Source of the DNA: Otis tarda
Lineage: Eukaryota > Chordata > Aves > Otidiformes > Otididae
Reading direction: 5' to 3'
DNA length: 64,000 bases
Assembly (NCBI GenBank): GCA_026413225.1
Contig: CM048553.1
Coordinates: 100,414,190 to 100,478,189, forward strand
The first letter of the stretch is position 1. Every line of letters begins with the position of its first letter. The notes under the pieces are model-generated. The model was given only the letters and a program-made list of their open reading frames with translations, ran no database searches and was not told where the DNA came from. Shown piece by piece: positions 12,960-24,943 of this stretch. The position numbers and the translations under genes were made by a program.

Positions 12960-13210
12960 GTCAGCTTCTCCCTGCGTACCAGCAAAATTGGTCAGCCTGA
13001 CCGGCGGGGAGAGGCTGTGGCCCTGCAGCCAGTGCAGTCCCACACGCAGCTGGGCTCCAGCCAAAGGCACCTGGCCTCACTTTCCTTCTCCTGTGAGCCT
13101 CAGGCGCTGTCGAGTGCTCGGCCATGGCCCAGCGCACAGCCCTGCAGGGCCTGGGCACACTCCGGCTCCTCGCACAATCCCATGGGCCAGCCCTCCCGCC
13201 TCTCCCATCA
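12960..13210. other. Isolated GC-rich block without recognised gene
   Basis: This block is clearly richer in G and C than the AT-rich DNA on either side and opens frames on both strands (12760-13409 plus, 12961-13289 minus). The frames overlap each other and have no recognisable motif, which is expected when stop codons become rare in GC-rich DNA. It could be a decayed exon cluster, a small regulatory island or an old insertion. Confidence 0.3.
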
Positions 13211-16200
13211 TGTGAGCCCATGCCAGAGGTCTGGACAACGTAAAAACTATTTTCCCTTTGCTGGAGAAAGAGCTCGAAGGAATATTCAACTCATTAACAG
13301 AATGTCTTGGCTTGAGTTAAAGTGGCATTTTTCTCCCAAATGTGTTAGCGAACTCATTTTAACCACTATATTATATATTCTGGTGCAGGCTGAGCAAGTA
13401 ACGTTTTAATATGTGTTAGGTAGTGTACATGAGCTGTAAGAGGGAGCCAACTAAACCATATTAAAGTACAATTTGTCCCATCAGTAACAGGAGTCTAAAA
13501 CCTGTTAGCTAACACACTCGAGAAAAAGAGAAGGAAAACAAAACTCCTTTTATTCCCATCCACCAGCATCCCTAGCACTGAAGGAGGTTTGTGGGTCTCA
13601 AGATGGTCTCAACATGGGAAACGGTGAGAGGCAGCCAAATGGGTACATTAAGTTACAACTGTCTCTAAAAACACTGGTTTATAACAGCACAGAAGCCTTT
13701 TGAGTCTGGCTCGTCCAAATTAGCTGTATGAAAGGACTGGGAATCTCTGCTAAGTAGAGGAGATGTACTTAAAAAAAAACCCTGACTCATGCTAGACTTT
13801 AATGTGAAGTGTGATAGTAATTCAGAGGGTACTGAGCTGATGAGAAGGAGAGAGACAGTACGGTACTGCCATGGCACTGTGAGAGTAAGGGTAACTTCAC
13901 TGAACACAGCCAGATTTAGTCTGGTGCAGTGGAGAACAGTATGCTCGAGCTGTGGTGTTATTATCAGTCAGATAATCAGATTTTCCACTGTCTCTGCTAC
14001 ATAAATACTAACTGGAGAAAGAAACTGTCCCTGATTCTGTTGTGCTCTCACTTTCTGTTAGGGATGCGTATTTGATGAACGTTGCAGAGGTGTGGATAGC
14101 CCTGTCAGAAGCATGGCAGTCCCCGGGAAGATGGCATTACTGGCTCCAGCCTTCCAAGCTGGTTTTCTTCCACATAAAATTCCTGTTTTCCATCACACTG
14201 GGACAGCACCCACTATTCACCAATGTAAGCCTGGTCCATATATTTATACACCACAATAAGCATGCACAACATTTTAAGCAATTAAAGGAGCTTACAGCAT
14301 TACCCAAGCTTAACACAAAAAAGGATCACAATAAACAATGGGAGGAAAGAAGAAGAATGAAGGGAAGAATGAGAAACCATGGTGAAATTATTCTATACAC
14401 ATCGACCTTTACTTCCTTTTATTATAACTGCTTTATTTAAACAATGATAAAGTACTGAAGACTTAAAGTTTTATGAATGCTAGTTTTGCCTATAGAGCAT
14501 CAACAGACTAAGTATAACCAGACTAAGACTGGTTATGCAAAGCAAGAGCAGTGTTTTCACTGAGAAAGCCTGGCTAGTCTCTGGCTTGTGATTGTCACCT
14601 GCAATAATGTCACCTTGCTTACCCCTCCTAAGCAGCAAACAAGAAGGAATTGAGTTTTTCGGCCTCATTCTTCCTTGTTCTGCATTTCAGGTGCTTAGTT
14701 TTAAGTGGGTAAAACCCTACCACATGCATCACATTTGTATTGCATTAAATTATAGCAAAAGATAGTGAGTTCCAATAAGCAGGTGCTTTAATGCAGCTTA
14801 AAGAAAGCAAATCCCTGCTCCCTTCTTTATGTTTATGTCTGTGGTTGAAGTATAGCAAGTGAATGGAGAACCTCAGACACAAGCCAGTGAGAGAAAAGGT
14901 ACAGGTAGTGCTGCTGGCAGAAGATCCCACATAGAAGGTTACCTAAAAAGCCAAGGAGGCAAAGAAAAGGTGGACATAGCACAGGGTCTGAATCCATAGC
15001 TGAGGGCAGGCACAAAGGGAAAAGGTCATGGAAAAATCACACTAGGGAGAAAGTGTTGGAAACTGTTTATAAGGTATAGACAAAGACCCTGTATGGAGGT
15101 TCCCAGACCCAAATCCTTTGCTTTCATGGCCAGCTGCCGTGACCAGACTGACAAAAAGTGGCCCTTTAAGAATGAATGGTGTTATCAAGACCTTACACAT
15201 AATCCCAGCATTGCTAATGGGGGAGGGCGTGCAGGTCCTTCACTATTACTTCCTCCTCCTCCATCCCTGATTGATCAGAATTAAAATATTCTGCCACGCA
15301 CACCAGGTTGAAAAGTGCGTGCAATACTGAACTCTAACATTTTTCATGAATTTATCCAAAGTGGGAAACTTAAGAAACTGCCGCATGAAGGAACTAAGCA
15401 AAGAACAAAGGAGAGATGGGTGACAGAGAGGAAAAGTGGCAAGCACGCTGTCCCTGGCCATCAGGGGATTCCTCAGCAGCACAGCCGTAGGAAGTGGCAG
15501 GTACTCTGTTCTCATGACCTCAGCTGGATTGGCATATACTTTTCTTGTTGGCCTCAGTGCTGGAAAGCACAAATTATTTTGATTTTATTTTTCTTCTCAG
15601 TCTGTATTTAGGATTGAAACCTAGCCCTCCCAGGCCATGGCATATTAGTTTTGTATTTGCTCAATGGGCAGAGGTTTGGCCCCTACAAGTCATGTTGGAT
15701 ATATGAAAGAGTTGGCCAATAAATGGAGTGAGACCCCCTGTCTAGTCATCTGTGACACAAGCTTTTGCCTTGTCCCATCATCCAGTACTTGATGTGGTTT
15801 CACCACCTGCATAGTCAATAACTGTACCCACAGATCTTCCCATCCAAATGGGTAATATTAGACCTATTAATTTATTATTTCCCTAGCGACTTGGTAAATG
15901 CATAGAGTTCCATCAGTTCACCTTGCACTCTCCTACACTCTGGAAAGCAGGGTTCCCGAGGAGGATTTATCCTGAAGGAATAAATACGAGGGTTATTGTT
16001 ATCAGTGTACTAAAGACTGTACACAATAATTGTCATAGCAGAAATGTCCTAGGTACCCATCATACTAGCATCACCTCAGCAGTCAGCAATGTCCACTCTT
16101 GCAGGCTACAAATTCCTTGGGCCCCTTGTGCATTTCCCTCCCAGTCAGTCCTCCTTCCATAAGGTCCTGATCTCTGTTACGCCAAAGAAACCCAAAGAAA

Positions 16201-19005
16201 CGCCATGCTCAGTCTGGCCCCCATCACATCTGATGCATGCTGCATGCAGTGTGTGCCCAGTGATCACAATGAGCAAGCCTGTTTCCATGTCCAGGCTAGC
16301 TCTATATGAAGACAAAGGCTTGGAGTTGCTTTGGTGGCTAGTAGCCAAGCCACAGGCAGAGTGACTCTGCAAGGAGTCCTGCAGCCTCATCTCCTTCCTC
16401 GTTAGAGGTGGCTACACACATTAGGTCCTCTCAGGGGTAGGCAGATACCTGTGTATTGTTTTGGTTTTGTTCTCTTTATGTGATTACCACCAATTAGCTT
16501 ATTCACTACAGGGGGAAAATATAGTCTTATATTAATTGAGTCTTTTTTGGACAACACAAATTATCTTGCTCAGCCAGCCTTTCTTAAAATTTTGTAATTA
16601 ATATTTTTGTATAATCCATTTTTAAAAGTAACTCTCATTGTACTTGTTAGCAAAGTGAGGACTGTTTGATAATATTTGATAAAGATATTAAAAGAAATTT
16701 AAAAATTATATTTCTCCTGTTCAAAAAATATTTTCAAATAACGTCGTCCATCTGAATGTGTGTAAGACACCTGTCAATAAAGAAAGAAGTCAGACTCAGT
16801 CATCATCCATTGCTGAAACTTTTGGCAGGTTATACAATTCTGAATGCTTTACAAAATGTTATCTTTGTCAGTTTGCTTTTGACTGTCAGCAAAATCTCCC
16901 AGTTGATTTGGCATCTGCTATAGTAAAAAACATAATCAAACAGCAGGTCAGGTAATGTTGACTTTAGTGGACTTTGGTGTCTCTGGATGGGCTGAATGAG
17001 TCATGTTCAGGCCCGGATTAGGTTCATGTTTGAGAAAGCAAATCAGAGATATCATTTGAATTTGATCTTTAAAATCTTGCCAGCCAGCTCTATAGGATTT
17101 TCGTACCTAGCGTCCATATCTAATATTGCAGAGGATAGAGACCCTTAAAATCAGTGTCTGTCACAAGATAATTTGTTCTTATGACATCTCTGTTATTTAT
17201 TATCAGCCAATACTGCATGAAAATGGCCAAGATAATTACCAAGATTTGCAAACTTAGTTGTCACCAAGGTACCCTGAATGCACCTGAGAGGGGATGGAGC
17301 AGGGACAGCTGAAGTTACCGTCTCTTACCCTTTGCAGTCTCAGGCTGCTCAGGGGCTTTTTTCATCCCTGCATAATTCAAAGCAGCCTCAAAGCATTCAC
17401 ATTCTCTTCCTTTGGGTCAAGAGTAAAGAGAAAATGGCTTGAAACTTTTCAGGGGCAAAATGCCTTAAGATGTCTAGGATACACTGAGCCACACACTACA
17501 ACACTGACAAAGGGAAATCTGGGCAATTTGTTTTATTACACGCTTTCTTGTCAAGCTAGGAGAAATATAGTTATGTACAAATGTTTTGTTAACTATCTCA
17601 TGACTGTTGCAAATGTTCATCGGTCTACACCACCTTGGCCTGAGTCAGTCAAAATGCTATAAAATCTCACCTATGCCTAGGACGACTTAACCACTGAGCT
17701 CATCTCTGGAGGGTGGGTGGGAGGATGAGGCCGGTGTCCTTCCTGTGGCTAGCGAAGTGCTGCCTGTGGCAAGGGCTCTCATTCCCAGGACAAGGAGAAA
17801 ACAGTAGGACCTATATATGACAAATTCAGGAGACCTGGTTGTCCAGCTCTCTCCGAGAGCCAGAGGATGCCTCTGGACTGAGACCGTGAGTGCAATGGCA
17901 TGTGTGGTTCACAAAATGTTTCTTGCCGGTATCTCACTCAGCCTTATCCTCAGAATGTAGAAAACACATAGGTTAGGACTTAACGCTGAGACTGAGAGGT
18001 GAGATCCTCTTTAGTTTCATTGCACTTCAGTCCTCAGAAAGAGACTGCCTAATAGGTAACAAGGAAATCAGGTGAAGTTCCTGAAGTGTTTGGTTTGAAT
18101 TGTTCCTCTTTCACATGGCAGACATACAACCTGGGGCTACCATCTCACCATTGGCTATCAAACATCCTGAGTTCCGAATCAACTGGATCCATATAGGTCA
18201 AACGTTGCCAATGTGTGAAAGATGCCTTCAAAAAACCCCTTGCTTTAGGAGACTCTGGGCACTGGCAGAAAAGTCCAAATCATTAACCGAGTCTGTGGTA
18301 GGGCTCCCAGTTCTCCCACTGTCCAGTGCTGGCTGAGCCTTCCTTCTGCAGACCTGCACCTTCTTCCGTGCAGGAGCTGCTGTTGTCACACTGTCCCTGT
18401 GAACACAGCACCTGAAAAGAGTTAAGGGCAATAAGGAAGTTTAAAAAAAAATTCTGTACAATTGTTTAGCTATAAAGCTTCATTATTTGAGCTGAAAGAA
18501 ACAGGCATAATAAAAGCTCTTTTTTTCACTGTTTTTTTTTAATCCACAAAGCTTGTCTGGAGGGTTGGTGGCTGCACTGGCAATTAGCACAGTTAACAGA
18601 AGTAAGTGGGAATGATTTTTCTTCCACAATGCAGATGTATATAAGTTTTGTAGATGTCTCTTTTGCAAGTGGCATTATCTGTTCCTTTCAATATCCTCCT
18701 TTAAAAGAGAAAGCATCATCCTCCAGGCCTCGTTTAGGAAGACTAGGTTGGCTATATCTTATAACAAAATGACAGAATCACTGTGCTTCTAGTAAATTCT
18801 ACGGACAAAGTGACCCAAAGTCCTGTACATTCAGGAGAAAAAATAAGTTTACAGTATTTCTACTACTCTTGGTTTGACAAAATGCCATATGCCTCGAGTC
18901 ACCGTGGGGATCATTAGAATGGGGATAAAAATCAAACCCAGAACTTAGTTGACTAAGCCAGTCTCTTATTAGGAAGTTTCATTTTCAATAAATTGCTTGG
19001 GTTTT

Positions 19006-19045
19006 GGTTTGGTTTTTTTGTTTTGTTTTGGTTTTTTTTTTTTTG
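19006..19045. repeat. T/G simple repeat (GGTTT and TTTTG units, T14 run)
   Basis: The tract is built of TTTTG and GGTTT units followed by a run of about 14 T. It is a low-complexity stretch, possibly an old poly(A) tail read from the other strand, with no element identified next to it. Confidence 0.7.
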
Positions 19046-19294
19046 TAATTCAGTAGTTTAGTCACAAACATTAGAAGTGGTAAAACAAGTTAAATAATTT
19101 TGACAATTAAAAAAAAAATCCTGTGTAACATCATTTTTTTTAACTTCCATTCTGTTTTCCAAACACATGGGAAAGGCACCAAGTAAAATCCTGGCCTTGA
19201 GTTGATTGCAAAGTTGACCTACAACTCAGCTTCAGGTTGGTATACTGTTTTATATCCTGCTTGATCCAATTCATCACCTTTACTGTTAGAGACA

Positions 19295-19395
19295 AAGGAT
19301 GGCCTGCTGGTTAAGGCATTGAATGGGAGCATCTAGATTTAGTTCTCTGCTTTGCCATAGTCCGGAGAAAGCCACTTGGTCCAAAAGTCTTTGAG
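19295..19395 (+). repeat. MIR-like tRNA-derived SINE relic
   Basis: The order of segments resembles the tRNA-related head of MIR-type SINEs: GCCTGCTGGTTAAGGCATTG, then a degenerate box-B-like stretch with TTCTCTGCTTTGCC, then AGCCACTTGGTCC. Divergence is high, as expected for an ancient amniote element. The 3' part is not clear. Assignment is by eye only. Confidence 0.45.
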
Positions 19396-19970
19396 AGATT
19401 TCACTCCTCTTTTGGTACCCCTAACCTCCGTTGAGTTCCAATACACAAGTCAGACATCTCAGAGGATTTCAACTTTGAGCTTTTAGCAGCAGTTCATCCC
19501 CTCTGAGAAGAAGGATTGTAACTTTTCCCTCTCTCACAACAAGAAAAAGGAATTAATTAATCTGTGGAAACCTTAAAGATTGCAGTGATGGGCACAGGGT
19601 GATCGATCTTCAGTTACACAATCAGGCAGAAACCGGTACAAGTAAATAAGGTTGTTTTTCTGTGCAAAAATCTGTGGAAATATAGATGAAATCTTAAAGA
19701 ACTGTTCTCCATGGATTTGGAAAGACTCTATAGCAGCATTTTAGTAGTAAGGATTGCTTTAGTGTTTGTGCAAAAAATTTGCCTTTTCTTCTTGTGTACA
19801 TTTTGTCATATGGCGGCTCTAGAGGTATCTACGTTTCAGTGATGCTGAATGGGCAGTGCAGGAGGAGCCCTGAGTCTGCCAGCCAACCCTTACACAAACA
19901 CACAGCATCGTAGCACGTGGAGTAGATGGCTTCTATTTAAAACCCACAGGTAATTGCCTCATCCACTTAC

Positions 19971-20049
19971 CTGGAGTCTACCAGTAGGAAGTATTTTCCA
20001 TTCCTTGGGGTAAAAGCATAGGGCAGGAATTCAAGCCTTAGCCCAGCTC
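19971..20049 (-). other. Candidate minus-strand exon, 79 nt
   Basis: Read on the minus strand, the block starts after a CCACAG acceptor-like site and ends at a consensus donor, CCAG followed by GTAAGTGG. One frame is open and would encode about 25 residues (core YAFTPRNGKYFLLVDS). The pyrimidine tract before the acceptor is weak. The product is unrecognised. It may be part of an old repeat or chance. Confidence 0.15.
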
Positions 20050-21780
20050 CTGTGGATGGTTCTCAAAGAACAGCACAAGAGAAGAGCTTCACAGAAATAG
20101 AGCAGGATCGATCCGCAGGTATATATTTTCTAGTGTTTTAATAATGCATGTCTTTCAAATACACAGGGACAAGGAGTCCCCCCATTAAGAAGCTATTGCA
20201 ATAGCTTATTATATTTTTAGTGGTACTTGAAAGTGAAATTATATTACTGCTGTTGTTTGGTATTATGATAAAAAAGAAAAATTTCTAATAATAGTTCTTT
20301 CCTCATAACTAATTGCATATTGCTGTCTGCTAACTGTCCTTCCATCTGTACGTATATATTTGACACCACAGTAAAACATAATAATCACATACGTCGTTTC
20401 TATTCTGCTCTGATATAGAAAGTAGTCCTGAGCCCTATGCGTTGCATTTTGAATAGCTATTTCAAAAAGGAAAACAATTCAGGCTTCCTTTGGTGACATG
20501 TTGCACAAGTTAGATGTCAAGACTCTAATTATTCTCTGCCAATATATTTTCAATTTATAAAATTGATGAAGATACAGAAAGGAAAGAAATACAGCAATGA
20601 TTGCATGGTCTAATTTACTGTAAACACTAAAATGAGCTTCTTATGTGCAATTTCCTATTGGACGTAAGTATAGATAGGGAACGTCCTCTTGTTTCTAAAG
20701 AAGAAAAAAAAAAAGGAGGGATGGAGGGATGCAGGTTGCTAGTTTGCAGAGCAGCCATTAAGATAAAAGCAGATGGGCACTTGGCTCAGAGGACTGGCAG
20801 TAGGTTATGGCACCTTTTCTTTCCAGGTTACTGACTTGAATCACGTTCAGGTTGTTAACTACTGAAAACTGTGGTAGTAGCATCCAGCACATGTCCAGTG
20901 GCAAAAGGGCTGTTGGTTGTGGTCCAGTTTCTTGTAGTACCAGAACCACTTGAAGTGGCACCTTGGGGCTACACAAGCAGAGACACCAAGATTTGTGTAC
21001 AGAGAATAAAATTCCCACTCAAAGAAAATCCAGGTCTCCCACCCACAGTAAGCTGAGGAGACAAGGCAGAGCTTCCACCACACTCCTGACTTTGCTACAC
21101 TTGTTTTGTGGTCAGGCAGGAATTTGTTTCCAGTTACTGCCCTTCAGCATCTTTTACTGACAGATCTTCTACTGTAGCATCCTCTGATGAAGATGCACCT
21201 TTTAGTCCCTTCCTAATATAAGAACTGGTTCCTGGGCACTAACATGTCCCTTCCCTTCCCTTTCCCCTGATTTCACAACTTTTTCCCCATATTGTCCTGA
21301 TTTATTGAAGTACTATTTAATTAAAGGTATGGATAGAGAGAATCAATAAGTATCTCTGCTTCTGCCATTAAAACTATCTAGATTTTGTCTTGTGCACTGT
21401 GCTTTTTGGTTTCACTTCATCCTGCCATCTTTTCTCCTTTTGAACTAAGGGGCTTTTAGGCTTCATCAGGAGGACTGTGGGCAGACGTGGTGACGCTGAT
21501 GGTGCTGTGGTGTCTGCCAACCAGCCAGGAATGGAGCCTCAGTGAGGCAGGCACGCTACCAAGCCCCACTGGGCCCCAGTCCCTGCCTTGGGGACATGGC
21601 AGTGGCAAGCCTAAAACATGCAGAGGGGAGAGAAATCCTTCTATCTGCATGAAAACCACAGCAGGAATGAAGAGCTCAATCTCATGGTTTCAGTAGTTTA
21701 TTTTGAGTAACACTGGCCTTGTGTTTGTTGAAATTCTGACGTGATTCTTCTTCCAAGGTTAACACATTTTGAGAGGCCAT

Positions 21781-21808
21781 TTTGTTTTGTTTTGTTTTGT
21801 TTTGTTTT
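21781..21808. repeat. (TTTTG)n microsatellite
   Basis: Five to six tandem TTTTG units with little interruption. It is a simple repeat with no flanking element recognised. Confidence 0.9.
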
Positions 21809-23699
21809 CCCCAGGGCCTTGGAATAAAAAAGTATACTCACCTCACACCAGGTTGGGGGTCTAAAGCCCGGTTAGTGGCAAGTACCATAATCTCACCCCA
21901 AAGACCAGCATGCTCAGTAAGTCAAAGAAGGCACTCAAAATACCTGAGAAATAAATTGTCATTGTTTTCCCATTTAACAGAGATGTTTTTACATTTCCTA
22001 AGTCACTTGGTCTTTTGAAGTAATACGTCGTAAAAGCAGAGCAAAGGTAAAACTTTTCAATGTCTTTTGATTGAAGAATCTACCTGCCAAGAGGCAGTCT
22101 AGCTGGAAAAGCTGCAAAAACTAGATTTTCCCCCTTTTCTTCATTTTTAAAATAACTTCTCATTTTTAGGGTTGAAAAAATAATTTAATGCCTCATGATC
22201 TCTCTCTCTAATCTCTCCCACCTAGCCAAACTTTTAAAACATGTTATAAAGTAATACAAGAATTCAGTAGTGATTTGAAATCTTATGATAGCCAATAATA
22301 ATTAAGAATATCCATTCTGCCACTATTCAGGTATTTCATCTATTTATTTCAATAAGGACAGAGTAGGCAGAAGCCGAATAATACATAAAGTAAACAAAGA
22401 GTCAAGTCTGTTTAGGGAAGCAAGCATCGAGTTTCATTTCCCAAGGACATTACATTTGCAAAATTAGTATCTTACAAATATTTTGAAATATCTTCAAACT
22501 GGGAAATTTTTGTACAGTTAATACTTCTGGAAATGAATTATTCAACATTTCTTTAATGCTTGAAAAGATAAAGAATATCCTTTTAGCTTTGCACATATGG
22601 GACAGTAGAATATCTACTGCTAGGGAAATAAAAATTTGCCTGCTTTCTTACAGTTTTCAGTATCTGAGCAATACCTGCACATTGGATAAAAATCCATTCA
22701 GACATGCATTTTGATATGCAGAGGTTGCTAATTCACTTTGTAGGAGATATTATACCATTATGCAGGTTGTAATAGAAAATAGTAGACTTTCTACAGCATT
22801 TTTAAAATAACTTGGAAATGTAATAGTGAACTTACTTAAATAGAACTTTATATCAAATTATGACTTTTTTCCAGACAATGATTAAAACACTAGGGAAAAG
22901 ATTTAATTTTTCATTGCTTTCTTTAGCTTTTTACAGTAATTTTCTGCAGACTTGTTTTCTGAGACCTTATTTTTTAAACATATCTTGTGTTTTAATATTG
23001 ATACCAAAGAGAAAATTAAGCTAAAAAATAGTTGCTTGATTTCTAATTATCATTACTTCAGACAATATGATAGTACAGATTTAATACTCGTGCACTCTGG
23101 ATTAAGTATGAAGACTTGGCTCTCAAAGAATGTATGCAGCTAGTAAGATGGAATTAAGGAGGCAATATACTCTAAAGGATAATGCAAGAAACAGAGAAAG
23201 AACGGAATAATGGCTGCAGTTTTACTTTGCAAAGATGTGTGCAAACAGTTGCTGTTGCCTTTTACTTTGAATATCTGTTGCGGGTGTGTTGGAATCTTTA
23301 GATGTATCTATCTCTAAAATTTGAAGCAAAACAAAGTTTAGATTGGTTGTAGTTGGGTTATGGTCTGAATTTCACTGTGAAGAGCAAATTATCACACATT
23401 ATGCGTTATTTCAGTGTAAATATGTATTGGCCCAGATGAATTTGAGTGAACCTTTTTATATATCTAGTTTGAATTTCAAGGTTATAGTGAAGAAACAAAC
23501 CAAGGTAGTCTGAAACATTGTGATATCTCTGCCCAAGGGGTCTCCTTACCATTGACTCTGAGTATGCTCTTATCATATACACAAGTTATAAATCTTTCTG
23601 TACAGAAAGCAGAGATACAGATAAATACAATGCTTTCTGCTTCGTAGAGGCATGGACTGTACTTGAATGTATACTGAGCTCTTCAGATAAACGTCACTG

Positions 23700-23850
23700 T
23701 AGACATAGGACAGTGAAAGTCATTGAATGGAGGGCAAGAAACTCAAGTCTGGGCTTCTGCTCCCAGTTCTGCCTCTGATTCACTTTCTGGCCCAAAATTA
23801 GTCACTTTGCATACTCAGATATTGTTCTTAACTGTCAAATGATCACGGCT
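23700..23850 (+). repeat. MIR-like SINE relic
   Basis: Segments resemble the 3' two thirds of a MIR-type SINE: a CCCAGTTCTGCCTCTGATTC stretch, then a TTAGTCACTTTGCATACTCAG stretch in place of the usual core, then CTGTCAAATGAT in place of a CTGTAAAATGG-like stretch. It is a diverged copy assigned by eye, with uncertain boundaries. Confidence 0.45.
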
Positions 23851-24808
23851 GATATTTAACTACATATTTGACGTACCTCAAGGTCTCAGGACAGAAGCGC
23901 TAAGTTTTACTTAAAGTGCAGTTTATTAAATGCCATGTGTTTTCTTGAACGCTAAAGAGTGCTCAATGATACCAGTGCTCCTGGTAGAACAGGGCTTGCA
24001 AGCAAGTCAGGAATAGGACAATGTGAATTCTAAGTACATATGATGAATCGGGGGGAAATTTAGATTAAAATTGAGGTAGAGACAAAGAGGGAAAACCGTA
24101 GAAGAGGGAGGGGAAGGGAACTGAAAGAAAAGGGTGACAGGAGATAGGAAATACGATAAGTCTGGGGAGATGGGAACAGGAAATGAGAAACACATCTCAT
24201 TCTTGCAGAGTGTAATCCTGTGCCGGATAGTGTTACCCACACATTAAGTTGTTATTGTAGATTCACTGTTGGAAATAAGGTAGTTCCTTATGGTAGACAC
24301 CTACCTGAAAGAAACCGCAAGCACCTCATCACCTTACTGGTGCTCTGCCATTAGCTTCAGCAGGCGAGGCACAGGTGAGACACTTCAGGTCAGACACTGA
24401 TGGGGGCTGAAGTCCCATGCAGAACAATGATGGGCAACTGTTTTGGAAAAGTTTGCATCGGCATGGCCTGTTTCTGTGGATCCATAAGGGTTTGTGTGAT
24501 AGCTTGTTTAAGAATGGAATAACAAACACAGATTTCGCAGTACATTTTTGGATAGTTTTACACTTGCCTCTTGGTTCATTCTATCGGTACAATTAGGCTC
24601 AGGTCCTGTGGGTAAGAACAGCAGTAAATGATTCTAATATAAAACCCAAAAATTTTCATAGGCTGACCTCAGATTTTTATCCAGAGTGAGACAATAATGC
24701 TATGTTTTTCTAAAGCCTAAACCAGATTATTATTTTCTAATCCATGAAATTATAAGGTATATAGGGCTATCATTAATAAGAAGAAGTATACATAATTGGA
24801 CATAACAT

Positions 24809-24943
24809 TGGACATTTTTAAGATTTGGCTGAAGAGGGTGCTGGGCCATCTTGCCTAGACTGCTTTTGCCAAGAAAGGTTGAACCCGATGATCCTTGAAG
24901 TTCCTTCTAATCTGATATTCTGTGATTCTATGATTTTATGATC
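24809..24943 (+). mobile_element. CR1 LINE 3'-end fragment
   Basis: A 135-base plus-strand CR1 tail: TGGCTGAAGAGGGTGCTGGG, then a TTGAACCCGATGATCCTTGAA segment, TTCCTTCTAATCTGA, and the terminal TTCTGTGATTCTATGATTTT repeats. It is 5'-truncated and non-coding. It belongs to a different CR1 tail type from the copy at 29.5 kb, since the body sequence differs. Confidence 0.9.

Larger units (their letters stand above)
8944..19294. other. Long non-coding stretch, few landmarks
   Basis: No gene was recognised in about 10 kb. Landmarks are an A-rich run near 10602-10622, a candidate terminal exon at 11806-11900, a purine-rich stretch at about 12090-12240 and an isolated GC-rich block at about 12960-13210. 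The longest open frames (130-150 codons near 12760-13410 and 14042-14440) show no domain, no biased codon use and overlap other frames, so I treat them as chance. Confidence 0.45.
19396..23699. other. Non-coding stretch, AT-rich
   Basis: No gene was recognised. A possible minus-strand exon is listed at 19971-20049. A (TTTTG)n microsatellite lies at 21781-21808. The part from about 22020 to 23640 is very AT-rich with only small chance frames. Confidence 0.45.

Noticed and set aside
12760..13409. Plus-strand frames of 151 and 130 codons
   Set aside because: They overlap each other and minus-strand frames in a GC-rich patch and show no recognisable domain or splice structure.
14042..14440. 132-codon plus-strand frame
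   Set aside because: No domain, no upstream promoter features and ordinary AT-rich composition. Its length is within chance for a 64 kb six-frame scan.
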